Shown here: positions 27,116 to 35,874 of the stretch, piece after piece | How positions within the stretch are numbered: the stretch's first letter is position 1 | Layout of the letters: every line of letters begins with the position of its first letter | Source of the DNA: Clostridia bacterium | GTDB taxonomy: Bacteria > Bacillota > Clostridia > Oscillospirales > Acutalibacteraceae | Assembly: GCA_017631955.1 (NCBI GenBank) | Contig: JAGBSJ010000011.1 | Span: forward strand, 55,480-119,479 | Length of the DNA stretch: 64,000 nt | Direction: 5' to 3' | The notes under the pieces: generated by a model | Database searches by the model: none | What the model was told of the DNA's origin: nothing | Seen by the model: the letters and a program-made list of their open reading frames with translations, nothing else | Translations under genes and position numbers: made by a program

Positions 27116-28009
27116 TCAGGTTATATCTATCCAATCACCTAGTTGTTTTTCCCACTCTGCAGGATGACAAAGCTGGAATCCACCGCCATGGAAAAATGTA
27201 TATTCACCAAAATATATTTTGCCATTAAGTTCATAAAGGACAACTCTTACATGTCGCATACCCTTAGAAAGTTTTGCTGCAATTTCCTTCATCTCTTCAA
27301 ACATTGCAGGCTTTGGGATTTGTTTATCAGCATTTGGATGAATGTTGACAAGGTCAAGATGGTTAAATTCCATATCGAAAAAGTCAAATTTACAATCTGT
27401 TGCTCTATCAGTTGCAACAAACATTACCTTTGGCTCACCATTAAAACAGAAGAATTTATAATCCTCAATGCTCTTTTCCGGTGCAGTTTCATCAACCATC
27501 AACTTTTCTGCGATTATGTATGGTTTTATACCCTTATAAGGATACTCACGACCAGCATAGAAAAAGTCACGTTTGAGTCGTTTTGTATAAAACTCTTTCA
27601 TCTCATCAAAATCGTCCTGAGTAAGTGAAGATTTTGATTTTATTACTTTAGTACTTCCTGAGTCATGATTGCATTTAATTACAAATTGTTCAGGCAATGA
27701 ATCAATATCTATGTCGTCAAAAGATTCCCAAGCACCGAGAAGAGGAAAAAGGTATTCCTCACCTAACACACTTGATATATGCTCTCGAACAGCAAGCTTA
27801 TCAACCAGTTTACTGTATTCAGGTCGTCTGTCATTAACCTTTAACCACTGAATTTTTTCACAGAACCCTTGTGGATTTTTAAAGTTAATAAACTTTCTTG
27901 TTGTAGCAAAATAAAAGAGTTGAAGATATGGCTTATCTGGCAAAAAGAATAAACTATACATTATTTTACCACGAATATTTCGACCAAAGATTTTGCGTAA
28001 ATCAATCAT
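27116..28009 (-). CDS. TupA-like ATP-grasp protein
   Basis: 297 residues matching the TupA-like ATP-grasp family (PF14305) often found in capsule clusters. Seen: NPQGFCEKIQWLKVNDRRPEY, KLVDKLAVREHI, PEQFVIKCNHDSGST (nucleotide-binding region), IEDYKFFCFNGEPKVMFVATDR and the C-terminal EYTFFHGGGFQLCHP. TupA is linked to teichuronopeptide synthesis, i.e. joining an amino acid or peptide to a uronic acid polymer. Here that fits the UDP-GalNAcA genes just upstream, but the reaction is inferred. Confidence 0.83.
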   Translation of the reverse strand: MIDLRKIFGRNIRGKIMYSLFFLPDKPYLQLFYFATTRKFINFKNPQGFCEKIQWLKVNDRRPEYSKLVDKLAVREHISSVLGEEYLFPLLGAWESFDDIDIDSLPEQFVIKCNHDSGSTKVIKSKSSLTQDDFDEMKEFYTKRLKRDFFYAGREYPYKGIKPYIIAEKLMVDETAPEKSIEDYKFFCFNGEPKVMFVATDRATDCKFDFFDMEFNHLDLVNIHPNADKQIPKPAMFEEMKEIAAKLSKGMRHVRVVLYELNGKIYFGEYTFFHGGGFQLCHPAEWEKQLGDWIDIT

Positions 28010-28024
28010 TTTATTGCCTCACGA

Positions 28025-28999
28025 TTATAAGTTTTCTTTATACCATTCAATAGCAAGTTTAATTCCATCCTGGAAACTGTAATCAGGGTCATATCCTAAA
28101 AGACGCTTTGCTTTTGAAATATCAGCATTACTGTGCTTAATATCACCTTTACGGTCAGGGCCGAAGTTTGGCTCAACATCAAGACCTAATGCTGCTGTAA
28201 GACCATAGTAAATATCTATAAGATATTCTCTTCCACCATAAGCAACATTATATGCCTCACCTGCTGCCTCACTTGATGCAAGACACGCTTTGAGATTTGC
28301 TTCGATAACATTTTCAATATATGTAAAGTCACGGCTTTGTTTACCGTCGCCATTGATTGTTGGTGTTTCGCCGTTAAGAAGTTGCTTCAAGAACTTCGGA
28401 ATAACTGCCGCATAAGCACCATCTGGGTCCTGACGACGACCGAATACATTAAAATATCTCATTCCGTATGTATCAAGTCCATAAAGTTTAGTGTAAAGCT
28501 TACCCCATTCTTCATCACAACGCTTTGTAAGCGCATAAGGTGAAAGAAGGTTACCTTCTCTGCCCTCATACTTAGGAAGATTTGGTTCATCACCATAAAC
28601 CGATGAGCTTGAAGCATAAACGAATTTCTTTACACCATTCTGTCTTGCCGCTTCCATCATATTAAGTGTGCCTTCAATATTGTTTTTACAATAGAAAAGT
28701 GGCATCTCAATTGAACGAGGAACGCTACCCCAAGCAGCTTGGTTGAGAACATAATCTACGCCCTCACAAGCTTTCATACAAGTATCAAGGTCTTTGATAT
28801 CACCTTTTATAAATGTATAGTTTGGGTTATCAAGGAACATATCCACATTTTTCTGCTTACCTGTTGAAAGGTCATCAAGCGCTTTTACTTTATAACCCAT
28901 ATTAAGAATTGCCTCGCAAAGGTTTGAACCGATAAAACCAGCAGCACCTGTTACGAGAAATACTGAATTTTCAGAAAATTTTAAGTGTTTGTAACCCAT
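28025..28999 (-). CDS. wbpP: UDP-N-acetylhexosamine 4-epimerase, WbpP type
   Basis: 324-residue extended SDR. LVTGAAGFIGSNLCEAI binds NAD; VYASSSSVYGDEP and SPYALTKRCDE hold the catalytic Ser and Tyr-Lys. AAWGSVPRSIEMP and the GDGKQSRDFTYIENVIEA stretches match the WbpP/VipB/TviC subgroup that interconverts UDP-GlcNAc and UDP-GalNAc (or the uronic acids). The UDP-GalNAc/GlcNAc dehydrogenase at 30642 is in the same operon, so the pair should make UDP-GalNAcA. Only 15 bases separate it from the TupA-like gene. Confidence 0.88.
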   Translation of the reverse strand: MGYKHLKFSENSVFLVTGAAGFIGSNLCEAILNMGYKVKALDDLSTGKQKNVDMFLDNPNYTFIKGDIKDLDTCMKACEGVDYVLNQAAWGSVPRSIEMPLFYCKNNIEGTLNMMEAARQNGVKKFVYASSSSVYGDEPNLPKYEGREGNLLSPYALTKRCDEEWGKLYTKLYGLDTYGMRYFNVFGRRQDPDGAYAAVIPKFLKQLLNGETPTINGDGKQSRDFTYIENVIEANLKACLASSEAAGEAYNVAYGGREYLIDIYYGLTAALGLDVEPNFGPDRKGDIKHSNADISKAKRLLGYDPDYSFQDGIKLAIEWYKENL

Positions 29000-29017
29000 A
29001 GTTTTACTTCCTTTCTC

Positions 29018-30616
29018 TTATTTGAACAAAGTACGATAGATGAAATATGCTTTTTCAAGCATAATTCTTCCTGAATGGAAATAGTTATTCAAGATATGGA
29101 TATTTGAATTATATATATCTTTATTCGCAACTTTGATGATATCGTTATGAGCCTTGTCAATCTTTCTATATTCACGTGGTAATGTTAACATAAGCTCAAC
29201 AAGTTTTCTGTTATTGAACGGGAATGTTATTCTGTGACAAATATCAAGGGACTGTGTAACCATTGTTCCCCAACTGCTCATTCTCACTTCCCAATAATAC
29301 ATATCCGTATGCTCGTAATTAAACTTTGGTTTTTCAAGGTCAAACTTTTTCATATATTCCTTATAAATCTTATCAGATTTACTAAGAAGTGATGGTGAAC
29401 CAAAATATCTTGTCTGGAAAATACTAAAATGACGAGGTGTAAGAACTTTTGGGAAGCTCATACCATATTTTCGTTCAAAGAATACACGAACAACCTCTGA
29501 AATCCATGATTTTATTTCAGTATCAAAGTAATTCCAACGATACATACAAATATGCTTTCTTATTTCGCTTTCTGAAAGTCCACGAACATAGCCATAGGAA
29601 TGTACAATAATTGCCTTTAACTCCTCATAGTCTTCAATCTCACTATTTTCTGCAGGAATTGGATATATATCGTGTTTAATACCAACTTTTTCACAAATTT
29701 CATGTGCTGCATTTGAGTCTGTGATTTCTGTATCCTTTGATTGGAAACTGAAATATGAAAATTTATCATAAAGACCGTTAGCACAAGCAAGTGTTGTTTT
29801 ACTATCTGTACCACCTGAAAGCGAAATAGCTGAATTAGGCCATTTCTTTGATGCTAACTCAATATTTTTATGAAGAATCTTATAAGCCTGTTCAATGCCA
29901 TTGTTATATTCTTCTTCAGTTTCAGTCATCTTAAGAGGTCTTACAGGATAAAAACGGTTAATTGTAAAGTGTTTGTCTTCACCACAATCAAGATAAACAT
30001 TGGCACCGATTCTTTTAAGTTCCTTAAATGGAGAACAATCACCAGGAAGATAGCGATTTCCAATATTATAAAATCTATTTGCAACAAGTTTTTCAATAAA
30101 TGAGTCAATCTTAAGACAATATACATCGGCAACTAGTTGCGGATGTGATGTAAAACAAACTTTTTCGTTAATTCTTCCATAATATAATGCTTTTATACCA
30201 GCACAATCTTGAACACCAATGATATTCTTATCAAATACAAAAAGAGCAAAGATACCAGTCCATTCGTTTACACAATCAAAAAGGGCATCTTTTGATTTAA
30301 AATATGCCTCACTTGCCTGGTGCAACAATTCTTTTTCTTCATAAACCTCATTAAATGGATTATAGGCATGACCAACTATAAGAAAACTGATATTATCATT
30401 GTTATAAACACAATAATCCTGGTCCTTATGAATAAATGCTGTATAGTTATTAATTTTTTCCACAACCCATTGACCGTAAAAAGGATAAGCATCCTTATTT
30501 ACAGTCTCGTCTTCGGTTATGAAATATCCTCTTGAGAAAAGGCATTCTTTGTATTGATGCTTTTTCTCAAGAATTTGTTTTATTGTTTCTGCATTACCAG
30601 TAACAGTTGAATTCAT
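29018..30616 (-). CDS. asparagine-synthase-like amidotransferase
   Basis: 532 residues. The C-terminal half is a PP-loop ATPase domain with SAISLSGGTDSKTT (about residues 262-275) as in AsnB. The N-terminal region resembles the class II glutaminase fold (GIFALFVFDKNIIGVQDCAGIKALYY) but the protein starts MNSTVTG, with no Cys at position 2, so it cannot use glutamine in the usual way. It lies between the UDP-hexosamine epimerase and dehydrogenase genes. By analogy with WbpS of Pseudomonas O6, which converts GalNAcA to its amide, it may amidate the uronic acid; ammonia would need another source. Inference. Confidence 0.78.
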   Translation of the reverse strand: MNSTVTGNAETIKQILEKKHQYKECLFSRGYFITEDETVNKDAYPFYGQWVVEKINNYTAFIHKDQDYCVYNNDNISFLIVGHAYNPFNEVYEEKELLHQASEAYFKSKDALFDCVNEWTGIFALFVFDKNIIGVQDCAGIKALYYGRINEKVCFTSHPQLVADVYCLKIDSFIEKLVANRFYNIGNRYLPGDCSPFKELKRIGANVYLDCGEDKHFTINRFYPVRPLKMTETEEEYNNGIEQAYKILHKNIELASKKWPNSAISLSGGTDSKTTLACANGLYDKFSYFSFQSKDTEITDSNAAHEICEKVGIKHDIYPIPAENSEIEDYEELKAIIVHSYGYVRGLSESEIRKHICMYRWNYFDTEIKSWISEVVRVFFERKYGMSFPKVLTPRHFSIFQTRYFGSPSLLSKSDKIYKEYMKKFDLEKPKFNYEHTDMYYWEVRMSSWGTMVTQSLDICHRITFPFNNRKLVELMLTLPREYRKIDKAHNDIIKVANKDIYNSNIHILNNYFHSGRIMLEKAYFIYRTLFK

Positions 30617-30641
30617 TTACAAAATCCTTCTTTCAGGAATA

Positions 30642-31961
30642 TTATAATCTCCAATAGTTGTACCCTGCTGCTTCGTATTCTTTACGATTAAGAAGACCTT
30701 TAATGTCAGCAAGTACTTTTGTATTGTTGTCACCTGGTTTGAACATTTTGTCAAAGTCTGCCTGTGTTAAATCTTTGAACTGCTCGTGAGCAACTGCAAG
30801 GATTACTGCATCACAATCTTTAATTGTTGACATATCAACAAATTCCATTCCATAAAGCCATTTTGCTTCGTCTGCGTCTGCTGCAGGGTCTGCAACTGTT
30901 GCAGTAATGCCATATTCTTTAAGTTCGTTGTAAATATCGATAATTTTTGTATTTCTTGTATCAGGGCAGTTTTCTTTGAATGTGAAACCAAGAATTGCAA
31001 CTTTAGCGCTCTTTATTGCAACATCTGCTTTAATCAGATTTTTAACTATGCTTTCAGCAACATATTTACCCATATCGTCATTAATTCTACGACCTGAAAG
31101 GATAATCTGGCTATGGTAACCTAACTGTTCTGCTTTATATGTAAGATAGTATGGGTCAACACCGATGCAGTGACCACCAACAAGACCTGGGAAGAATTTA
31201 AGGAAATTCCACTTTGTACCTGCTGCTTTAAGAACTGACTGAGTATCAATACCCATCTTATTGAAAATGATTGAAAGTTCGTTCATAAATGCAATATTGA
31301 TGTCACGCTGGCTGTTTTCAATAACCTTTGCAGCTTCAGCAACTTTAATGCTTTCTGCTCTATGAACGCCTGCTTCAACAACAAGTTCATAAACTTTTGC
31401 GATTTCGTCGAGTGACTCTTCATCCATACCTGAAACGATTTTAACGATTGTTTCAAGACGATGAACTTTATCGCCTGGATTAATTCTTTCTGGTGAATAA
31501 CCGATTTTGAAATCTACACCGCATTTAAGACCTGATTCTTTTTCAAGAATTGGAATACAGATATCTTCTGTAACACCTGGGTAAACTGTTGATTCATAAA
31601 CAACGATTGAGCCCTTTGTGAGGTTACGACCAACAATTGTTGATGCACCTTCAACTGGGGTAAGGTCAGGTGTATGGTCGTCATTTACAGGTGTTGGAAC
31701 TGCAACAATGTGGAACTTAGCTTCCTTAAGTTTTGTTTCATCAGCTGTAAAATCAACTGTACAAGCTTTAATTGCTTCATCGCCAACTTCATTTGTTGGG
31801 TCAATACCATTTTTATAGAGTTCGATTTTCTTAGCATTAAGGTCAAAACCTACAACCTTTACTTTCTTTGAAAAAGCAACTGCGATAGGCATACCAACAT
31901 AACCAAGACCTACAAGTGAGATTTTTTCTTCGCCATTAATAATTTTTTCGTAAAGTGACAT
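30642..31961 (-). CDS. wbpO: UDP-N-acetyl-D-hexosamine 6-dehydrogenase (WbpO/TviB type)
   Basis: 439-residue NAD-dependent UDP-sugar 6-dehydrogenase. [16 protein letters not shown] binds [31 protein letters not shown] and the catalytic Cys in [12 protein letters not shown] (about residue 266) are all intact. Sequence type matches the UDP-GalNAc/GlcNAc dehydrogenases WbpO, TviB and CapL rather than UDP-glucose dehydrogenase. With the WbpP-type epimerase it would supply UDP-GalNAcA. Seven bases follow the upstream GT4 gene. Confidence 0.88.
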   Translation of the reverse strand: MSLYEKIINGEEKISLVGLGYVGMPIAVAFSKKVKVVGFDLNAKKIELYKNGIDPTNEVGDEAIKACTVDFTADETKLKEAKFHIVAVPTPVNDDHTPDLTPVEGASTIVGRNLTKGSIVVYESTVYPGVTEDICIPILEKESGLKCGVDFKIGYSPERINPGDKVHRLETIVKIVSGMDEESLDEIAKVYELVVEAGVHRAESIKVAEAAKVIENSQRDINIAFMNELSIIFNKMGIDTQSVLKAAGTKWNFLKFFPGLVGGHCIGVDPYYLTYKAEQLGYHSQIILSGRRINDDMGKYVAESIVKNLIKADVAIKSAKVAILGFTFKENCPDTRNTKIIDIYNELKEYGITATVADPAADADEAKWLYGMEFVDMSTIKDCDAVILAVAHEQFKDLTQADFDKMFKPGDNNTKVLADIKGLLNRKEYEAAGYNYWRL

Positions 31962-31967
31962 TTCAAA

Positions 31968-33074
31968 TTACTCCTTTATTTTTAGATACATACACATATC
32001 TTCATTTACTTTATTTACATCAAACTTATTTTTGCAATATTCGTGACTTTTTGCACCCATTGTAGAAATAAGTTCGGGATGTTCAATAAATTCAATCATT
32101 TTTTCTGCTACCGCTTGTCCGTTGTGAGTTGGAACAAGATAACCTGTTTCACCGTCTATTACCGTTTCTCTGCATCCTGGAGCGTGAGTTGTAATTACTG
32201 CTCTGCCCATAGCCATCGCTTCAAGCACAGTACGTGGAGTTCCCTCTCTGTACGACGGAAGAACATATACTGAACACTGTTTATAATAATCAGAAACTGT
32301 ATCAGTTTCACCAAAATGTTCAATAATACCTTTATTAATATATGTATTAAGGTCTTCTTGTGAAAGTGAATCTTGAATTCCCTCACAAGCACCCAAAAGC
32401 ATACATCTTACATCAGGATATTTCTCTTTTACGATTTCGCAAGCCTCTAAATACTCACGAATACCCTTTGAATACATAACTCGTGAGAGCATAAAGAAGG
32501 TTGTTTGCTCAGGATACGGTGCAACTGAGAACTTCTCCATATTCACACCTGAACCATTAACAACTTTACATTTATCAGCTTTAACAAGATGTTCATTTAT
32601 AAACTGTTCTCTATCATCGTTATTCTGGAAAATTACTGTATCTGCACACATAAAACCTATTTTATAAAGAATTGACATAATAAGCTTTATGATTTTTGCC
32701 TTTTTTGTTTTTGCGGTAAAAGCATAACCTGCACCCGTTACCATTGCTACCTTGTGAGGAACTTTTGCTAGTTTACCTGCCATTGAACCGTAAATTACAG
32801 GTTTTGAGGTGTAACCTAAAATCACATCAGGCTTTTCCACTTTGAAAAGCTTACGAAGTGCATTCATATACGCAAAATCCTTTAATGGGTTTACTCCGTT
32901 TTTGTTCATTGGTATTTCAACGAACTTTGCACCTAATTCTTCAACCTTTTCTATATTGTCACGATTAGGTCCTGTAATAATTACCTCGTAACCACTTGCT
33001 ATAATCTTTTTGACTAAATCGCCACGAAAGTTATATGCAGTACGGTTTTTCGGGGAAACTAATATGAATTTCAC
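31968..33074 (-). CDS. GT4 family glycosyltransferase (CapM/PglA-like)
   Basis: 368 residues, GT-B fold. N-terminal SPKNRTAYNFRGDLVKKIIASGYEV and the PDVILGYTSKPVIYGSMAGKLAKVP segment are typical of the CapM/PglA group, which adds the second sugar onto the undecaprenyl-diphosphate monosaccharide. E-x7-E is REGTPRTVLEAMAMG near 280-295. The start is GTG at 33074, overlapping the stop of the dehydrogenase gene (GTGA), preceded by AAAGGGGAAG. Its place third from the initiating transferase fits an early step. Confidence 0.86.
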   Translation of the reverse strand: MKFILVSPKNRTAYNFRGDLVKKIIASGYEVIITGPNRDNIEKVEELGAKFVEIPMNKNGVNPLKDFAYMNALRKLFKVEKPDVILGYTSKPVIYGSMAGKLAKVPHKVAMVTGAGYAFTAKTKKAKIIKLIMSILYKIGFMCADTVIFQNNDDREQFINEHLVKADKCKVVNGSGVNMEKFSVAPYPEQTTFFMLSRVMYSKGIREYLEACEIVKEKYPDVRCMLLGACEGIQDSLSQEDLNTYINKGIIEHFGETDTVSDYYKQCSVYVLPSYREGTPRTVLEAMAMGRAVITTHAPGCRETVIDGETGYLVPTHNGQAVAEKMIEFIEHPELISTMGAKSHEYCKNKFDVNKVNEDMCMYLKIKE

Positions 33075-33991
33075 TTGTTTTCTTCCCCTTTCATATAATC
33101 TTTGAGATTGTTATATACAACATTGTATAATCTTTCGTTATTTTTTGGCGATACAAAGGAATTGTGTGGTGTAATAATTACATTTTCCATGTTCCACAAC
33201 TCACTATCTTCACTTAACGGCTCTGTATTGAATACATCAAGTACTGCACCACCTATTGTTTTGCTTTTTAATGCATTTGTTAAATCGGTTTCATTCACAA
33301 TTGCACCTCTTGCGATATTCACAAGAACTGCATCATTCTTAAACTGTGAAAAAAGTTCTTTATTGAATAAATTTCGTGTTTCGTCTGTTAATGGAAGTGT
33401 AAGAATTACAACATCTGCATTTTTAACCGCTTCCGTTACATTATTTATAGTATAGTAATCGTCAAACAAATCACTTGTAGGTTTTACAATATCAACTGCA
33501 ATAATTTTGCTTGCAAAGGGCTTAAACATTTTTGCACATTCTGAACCCACACTACCACAACCTACTATACAGATTGTACTGTCTGATAACTCTTTTACAC
33601 TTCTGTCTTTAACCCACTTATGATTCTGTTGATTATTATAAAATGTATTTGTATGCTTATACAAAGTAAGAACACCTGTAAGTGCCCATTCTGCCATAGG
33701 GGTACTGTAAACTCCTCTTGCATTGCAAAGCTTGATACCTTTTTTATTTATTCTTTCAACAGGCACACGGTCAAGACCTGCGCTTGTAAGTTGAATAAGT
33801 TTAAGGTTAGGGAACTTGTCCAAATCGTTATGCAAGAAAAGACCATTACAGATTACTGCTTCTGCTTCAAACATTTCTTGAGTCAATGGCTCATTTTCCA
33901 TCTGCTGAAACATAATTTCACAGCCGAGCTTTTCCATATTCAATTTTTGCTCATCTGTTGGGTTGAACGCACCCGTCATTAACAGTTTCAT
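33071..33991 (-). CDS. D-isomer-specific 2-hydroxyacid dehydrogenase
   Basis: 306-residue NAD(P)-dependent dehydrogenase. The Rossmann loop is IVGCGSVGSECAKMF (about 150-165). Catalytic residues are visible: Arg in NIARGAIVNE, Glu in NTEPLSED and His in ITPHNSF. It reduces a 2-oxo acid to a D-2-hydroxy acid or the reverse; substrate unknown. It sits directly after an HpcH/HpaI aldolase gene, whose products are 2-oxo acids or their precursors, so the two may make a hydroxy acid for the polysaccharide. Overlaps the next gene by four bases. Confidence 0.85.
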   Translation of the reverse strand: MKLLMTGAFNPTDEQKLNMEKLGCEIMFQQMENEPLTQEMFEAEAVICNGLFLHNDLDKFPNLKLIQLTSAGLDRVPVERINKKGIKLCNARGVYSTPMAEWALTGVLTLYKHTNTFYNNQQNHKWVKDRSVKELSDSTICIVGCGSVGSECAKMFKPFASKIIAVDIVKPTSDLFDDYYTINNVTEAVKNADVVILTLPLTDETRNLFNKELFSQFKNDAVLVNIARGAIVNETDLTNALKSKTIGGAVLDVFNTEPLSEDSELWNMENVIITPHNSFVSPKNNERLYNVVYNNLKDYMKGEENK

Positions 33992-34000
33992 AAAATCCCT

Positions 34001-34849
34001 TTACTTTGCCTTAATTATTTCAACAATCTTCTGCACACATTCCTGTGTTTTTATATGATTTGCTTTATGTGTTTCTTCATTCCAAGTGCCCTGTAATTCT
34101 TTTTCGAATTCACGAATATCACGTACACCTGTATTAAACTTTTCTTTTACTACTTCAAAATCCGTTTCTTTTGCTACATCACAGAATGCACGTGAAAGAA
34201 TAACACGCTCTGAACCTAATCTGTAATGCTCTCCCAAGATACATTCTGCAGGAAGAGTACCTGTGCCTACACGAGCAACTCCGCCAAAACCATAACTGAT
34301 GTTTTTCTTCTTGATTTTTTCGCAGAGTTTTTCTACAGTACCGTCTGCAACCAATTCAAACATAAATGTCATTCCGTAGCCAAGATGCAAATCGTTAAGT
34401 CCAATATGTATTTCGTCAATTCCTTCTACTTCAAGGATTTCATCAATATTTTCTGCGGCTTCGGGAGTCTCAACTAAAAGGTTTGTTTTAACTCTGCCAT
34501 CTACTGCTTTTATAAAGCGGCGTACCTGCTCTGCATTTTGAAAGAATGGTAACATTATAACATCTGCACCCGCACTGATAATACTGTTAATTTCTTCCTC
34601 AGTTGATGGGTAACTGTCAGTTGCATCATGCACAGGGTTACAACGGACATGAAGAGTTGATGTTGTAATCACTTTACGAAGTGCTTTTACATCTTCGAGA
34701 GTATGCATATTCTGCACTGTATCCATTCCGCCCTGACGGTCTGCTTTACCTATGTATTCCATATCTACAAATATACGGTCAACGCCAGCCGACTGTGCCG
34801 CCTCTGCTACATCAACACGATTTGTAACGAACATTAATTGAAGAGCCAT
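34001..34849 (-). CDS. HpcH/HpaI aldolase/citrate lyase family protein
   Basis: 282-residue TIM-barrel aldolase of the HpcH/HpaI/CitE family. Metal-binding Glu is in LLVETPEAAENI (about residue 128) and Asp in GLNDLHLGYG (about 150); early VDRIFVDMEYIGK and HVRCNP fit the barrel. Such enzymes make or cleave 2-oxo-acid or acyl-CoA aldols. Placed between the initiating sugar transferase and a hydroxyacid dehydrogenase, ten bases each side. No known capsule pathway with exactly this pair was recognised. Confidence 0.8.
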   Translation of the reverse strand: MALQLMFVTNRVDVAEAAQSAGVDRIFVDMEYIGKADRQGGMDTVQNMHTLEDVKALRKVITTSTLHVRCNPVHDATDSYPSTEEEINSIISAGADVIMLPFFQNAEQVRRFIKAVDGRVKTNLLVETPEAAENIDEILEVEGIDEIHIGLNDLHLGYGMTFMFELVADGTVEKLCEKIKKKNISYGFGGVARVGTGTLPAECILGEHYRLGSERVILSRAFCDVAKETDFEVVKEKFNTGVRDIREFEKELQGTWNEETHKANHIKTQECVQKIVEIIKAK

Positions 34850-34858
34850 AACTACCTC

Positions 34859-35494
34859 TTATTTGTTTACTGTTTCGGTTTCTTTTTCTTCCTTCGCAAC
34901 TACTGTTGCACCTGTGTTCTCATTATCTTCATTTTTGAGCACTTTAAGAAATGTTGTAATTATAATTTTAATATCAAGCCAAAGTGACATATTATCAACA
35001 TACCACACGTTAAGTTCAATTCGTTTATTCCACTCAACATCTTTTCTTCCGTTTATCTGTGCCCAACCAGTAATTCCCGGTCTTACCTCAAACATTCGGA
35101 GTTGAAAATCTGAATACTCTGAATAATCCCAAGGATGATATGTAAGCGGAGGACGAGGTCCTACAAAACTCATTTCGCCTTTAAGGATGTTTATAAACTG
35201 TGGCAACTCATCAATACTTGTTGCACGAATGATTTTACCTATTCCTGTAACTCGTGCATCCCCTTTTCCTGAATACACACCGCTACCCTGTGATTCAGCG
35301 CCAACTACCATTGAGCGGAATTTATAAATTTCGAACACCTTACCGTCAAGTCCTATACGCTTCTGCTTGAAAATCACAGGTCCTGGAGAAGTTAATTTAA
35401 TAATAACTGCCACTATAAGAAGCACTGGCCAAAGCACAAGCAACCCCATAAGTGCAATAGTAAAATCAAGAAATCTCTTAACGCCTTTATACAT
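34859..35494 (-). CDS. initiating sugar-1-phosphate transferase (PglC/WcaJ family)
   Basis: 211-residue monotopic phosphoglycosyltransferase that puts the first sugar phosphate on undecaprenyl phosphate. N-terminal hydrophobic re-entrant helix (about 9-31), SPGPVIFKQKRIGLDGKVFEIYKFRSM, the Asp-Glu pair in RATSIDELPQFINIL, and FVGPRPP are all visible. PglC-size, without the WbaP extra helices. A charged tail rich in Glu and Lys ends the protein. It is the first gene of the long operon, after promoter 35579-35607. First sugar probably an N-acetylated amino sugar; not certain. Confidence 0.9.
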   Translation of the reverse strand: MYKGVKRFLDFTIALMGLLVLWPVLLIVAVIIKLTSPGPVIFKQKRIGLDGKVFEIYKFRSMVVGAESQGSGVYSGKGDARVTGIGKIIRATSIDELPQFINILKGEMSFVGPRPPLTYHPWDYSEYSDFQLRMFEVRPGITGWAQINGRKDVEWNKRIELNVWYVDNMSLWLDIKIIITTFLKVLKNEDNENTGATVVAKEEKETETVNK

Positions 35495-35578
35495 AAAAGT
35501 TTACTCCTTGGAACGATTATTATTTCGGAAAGTTAACACACCAATCCATAATAACCTCATTATAATCATATTTAAAGT

Positions 35579-35607
35579 ATTATAACTCTATACTATATAA
35601 AAGTCAA
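35579..35607 (-). promoter_or_regulatory. main promoter of the polysaccharide operon
   Basis: Minus-strand TTGACT (35607-35602), 17 bp, TATAAT (35584-35579). Leader of roughly 80 bases to the sugar transferase start at 35494. Confidence 0.8.
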
Positions 35608-35685
35608 TGAAAATCCGTAGTATTTTTCATTTTTAACTATCAAATTACTTCCTGTTTTTTACTACTGTTTTTTTAGTTGAAAAAA

Positions 35686-35704
35686 TGCACAAAATTGCAC
35701 AAAA
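35686..35704 (+). repeat. tandem TGCACAAAA repeat between divergent promoters
   Basis: TGCACAAAA at 35686-35694 and again at 35696-35704, spaced 10 bp (one helical turn), about 80 bp upstream of the -35 box on the minus side and 40 bp upstream of the -35 box on the plus side. Possible shared operator. The rest of the 380-bp gap (35495-35874) holds only the two promoters and leaders; no gene was seen. Confidence 0.4.
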
Positions 35705-35743
35705 ATCATATAAGAATTTTTACTTATGCGATATATGTTTTTA

Positions 35744-35773
35744 TTGACTTTTTTGGAGAAAATATTATATAAT
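35744..35773 (+). promoter_or_regulatory. promoter of the CofE-like/guaA genes
   Basis: TTGACT (35744-35749), 18 bp, TATAAT (35768-35773). The leader to the ATG at 35875 is about 95 bases. It can form GCAAA/TTTGC but no named riboswitch was recognised. Confidence 0.75.
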
Positions 35774-35874
35774 AGTGTGTAATTTTTAATATTCGGCAAA
35801 TATGGACTTTTTTATAGTTCGTTTGCAGGATTTTAAGATTTTACTTTCGTATTTTTTATATTGGAGAGATATAT

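Noticed and set aside
27143-27628. 161-codon plus-strand frame opposite the TupA-like gene
   Set aside because: Composition of an antisense shadow, and the minus-strand protein is clearly conserved.
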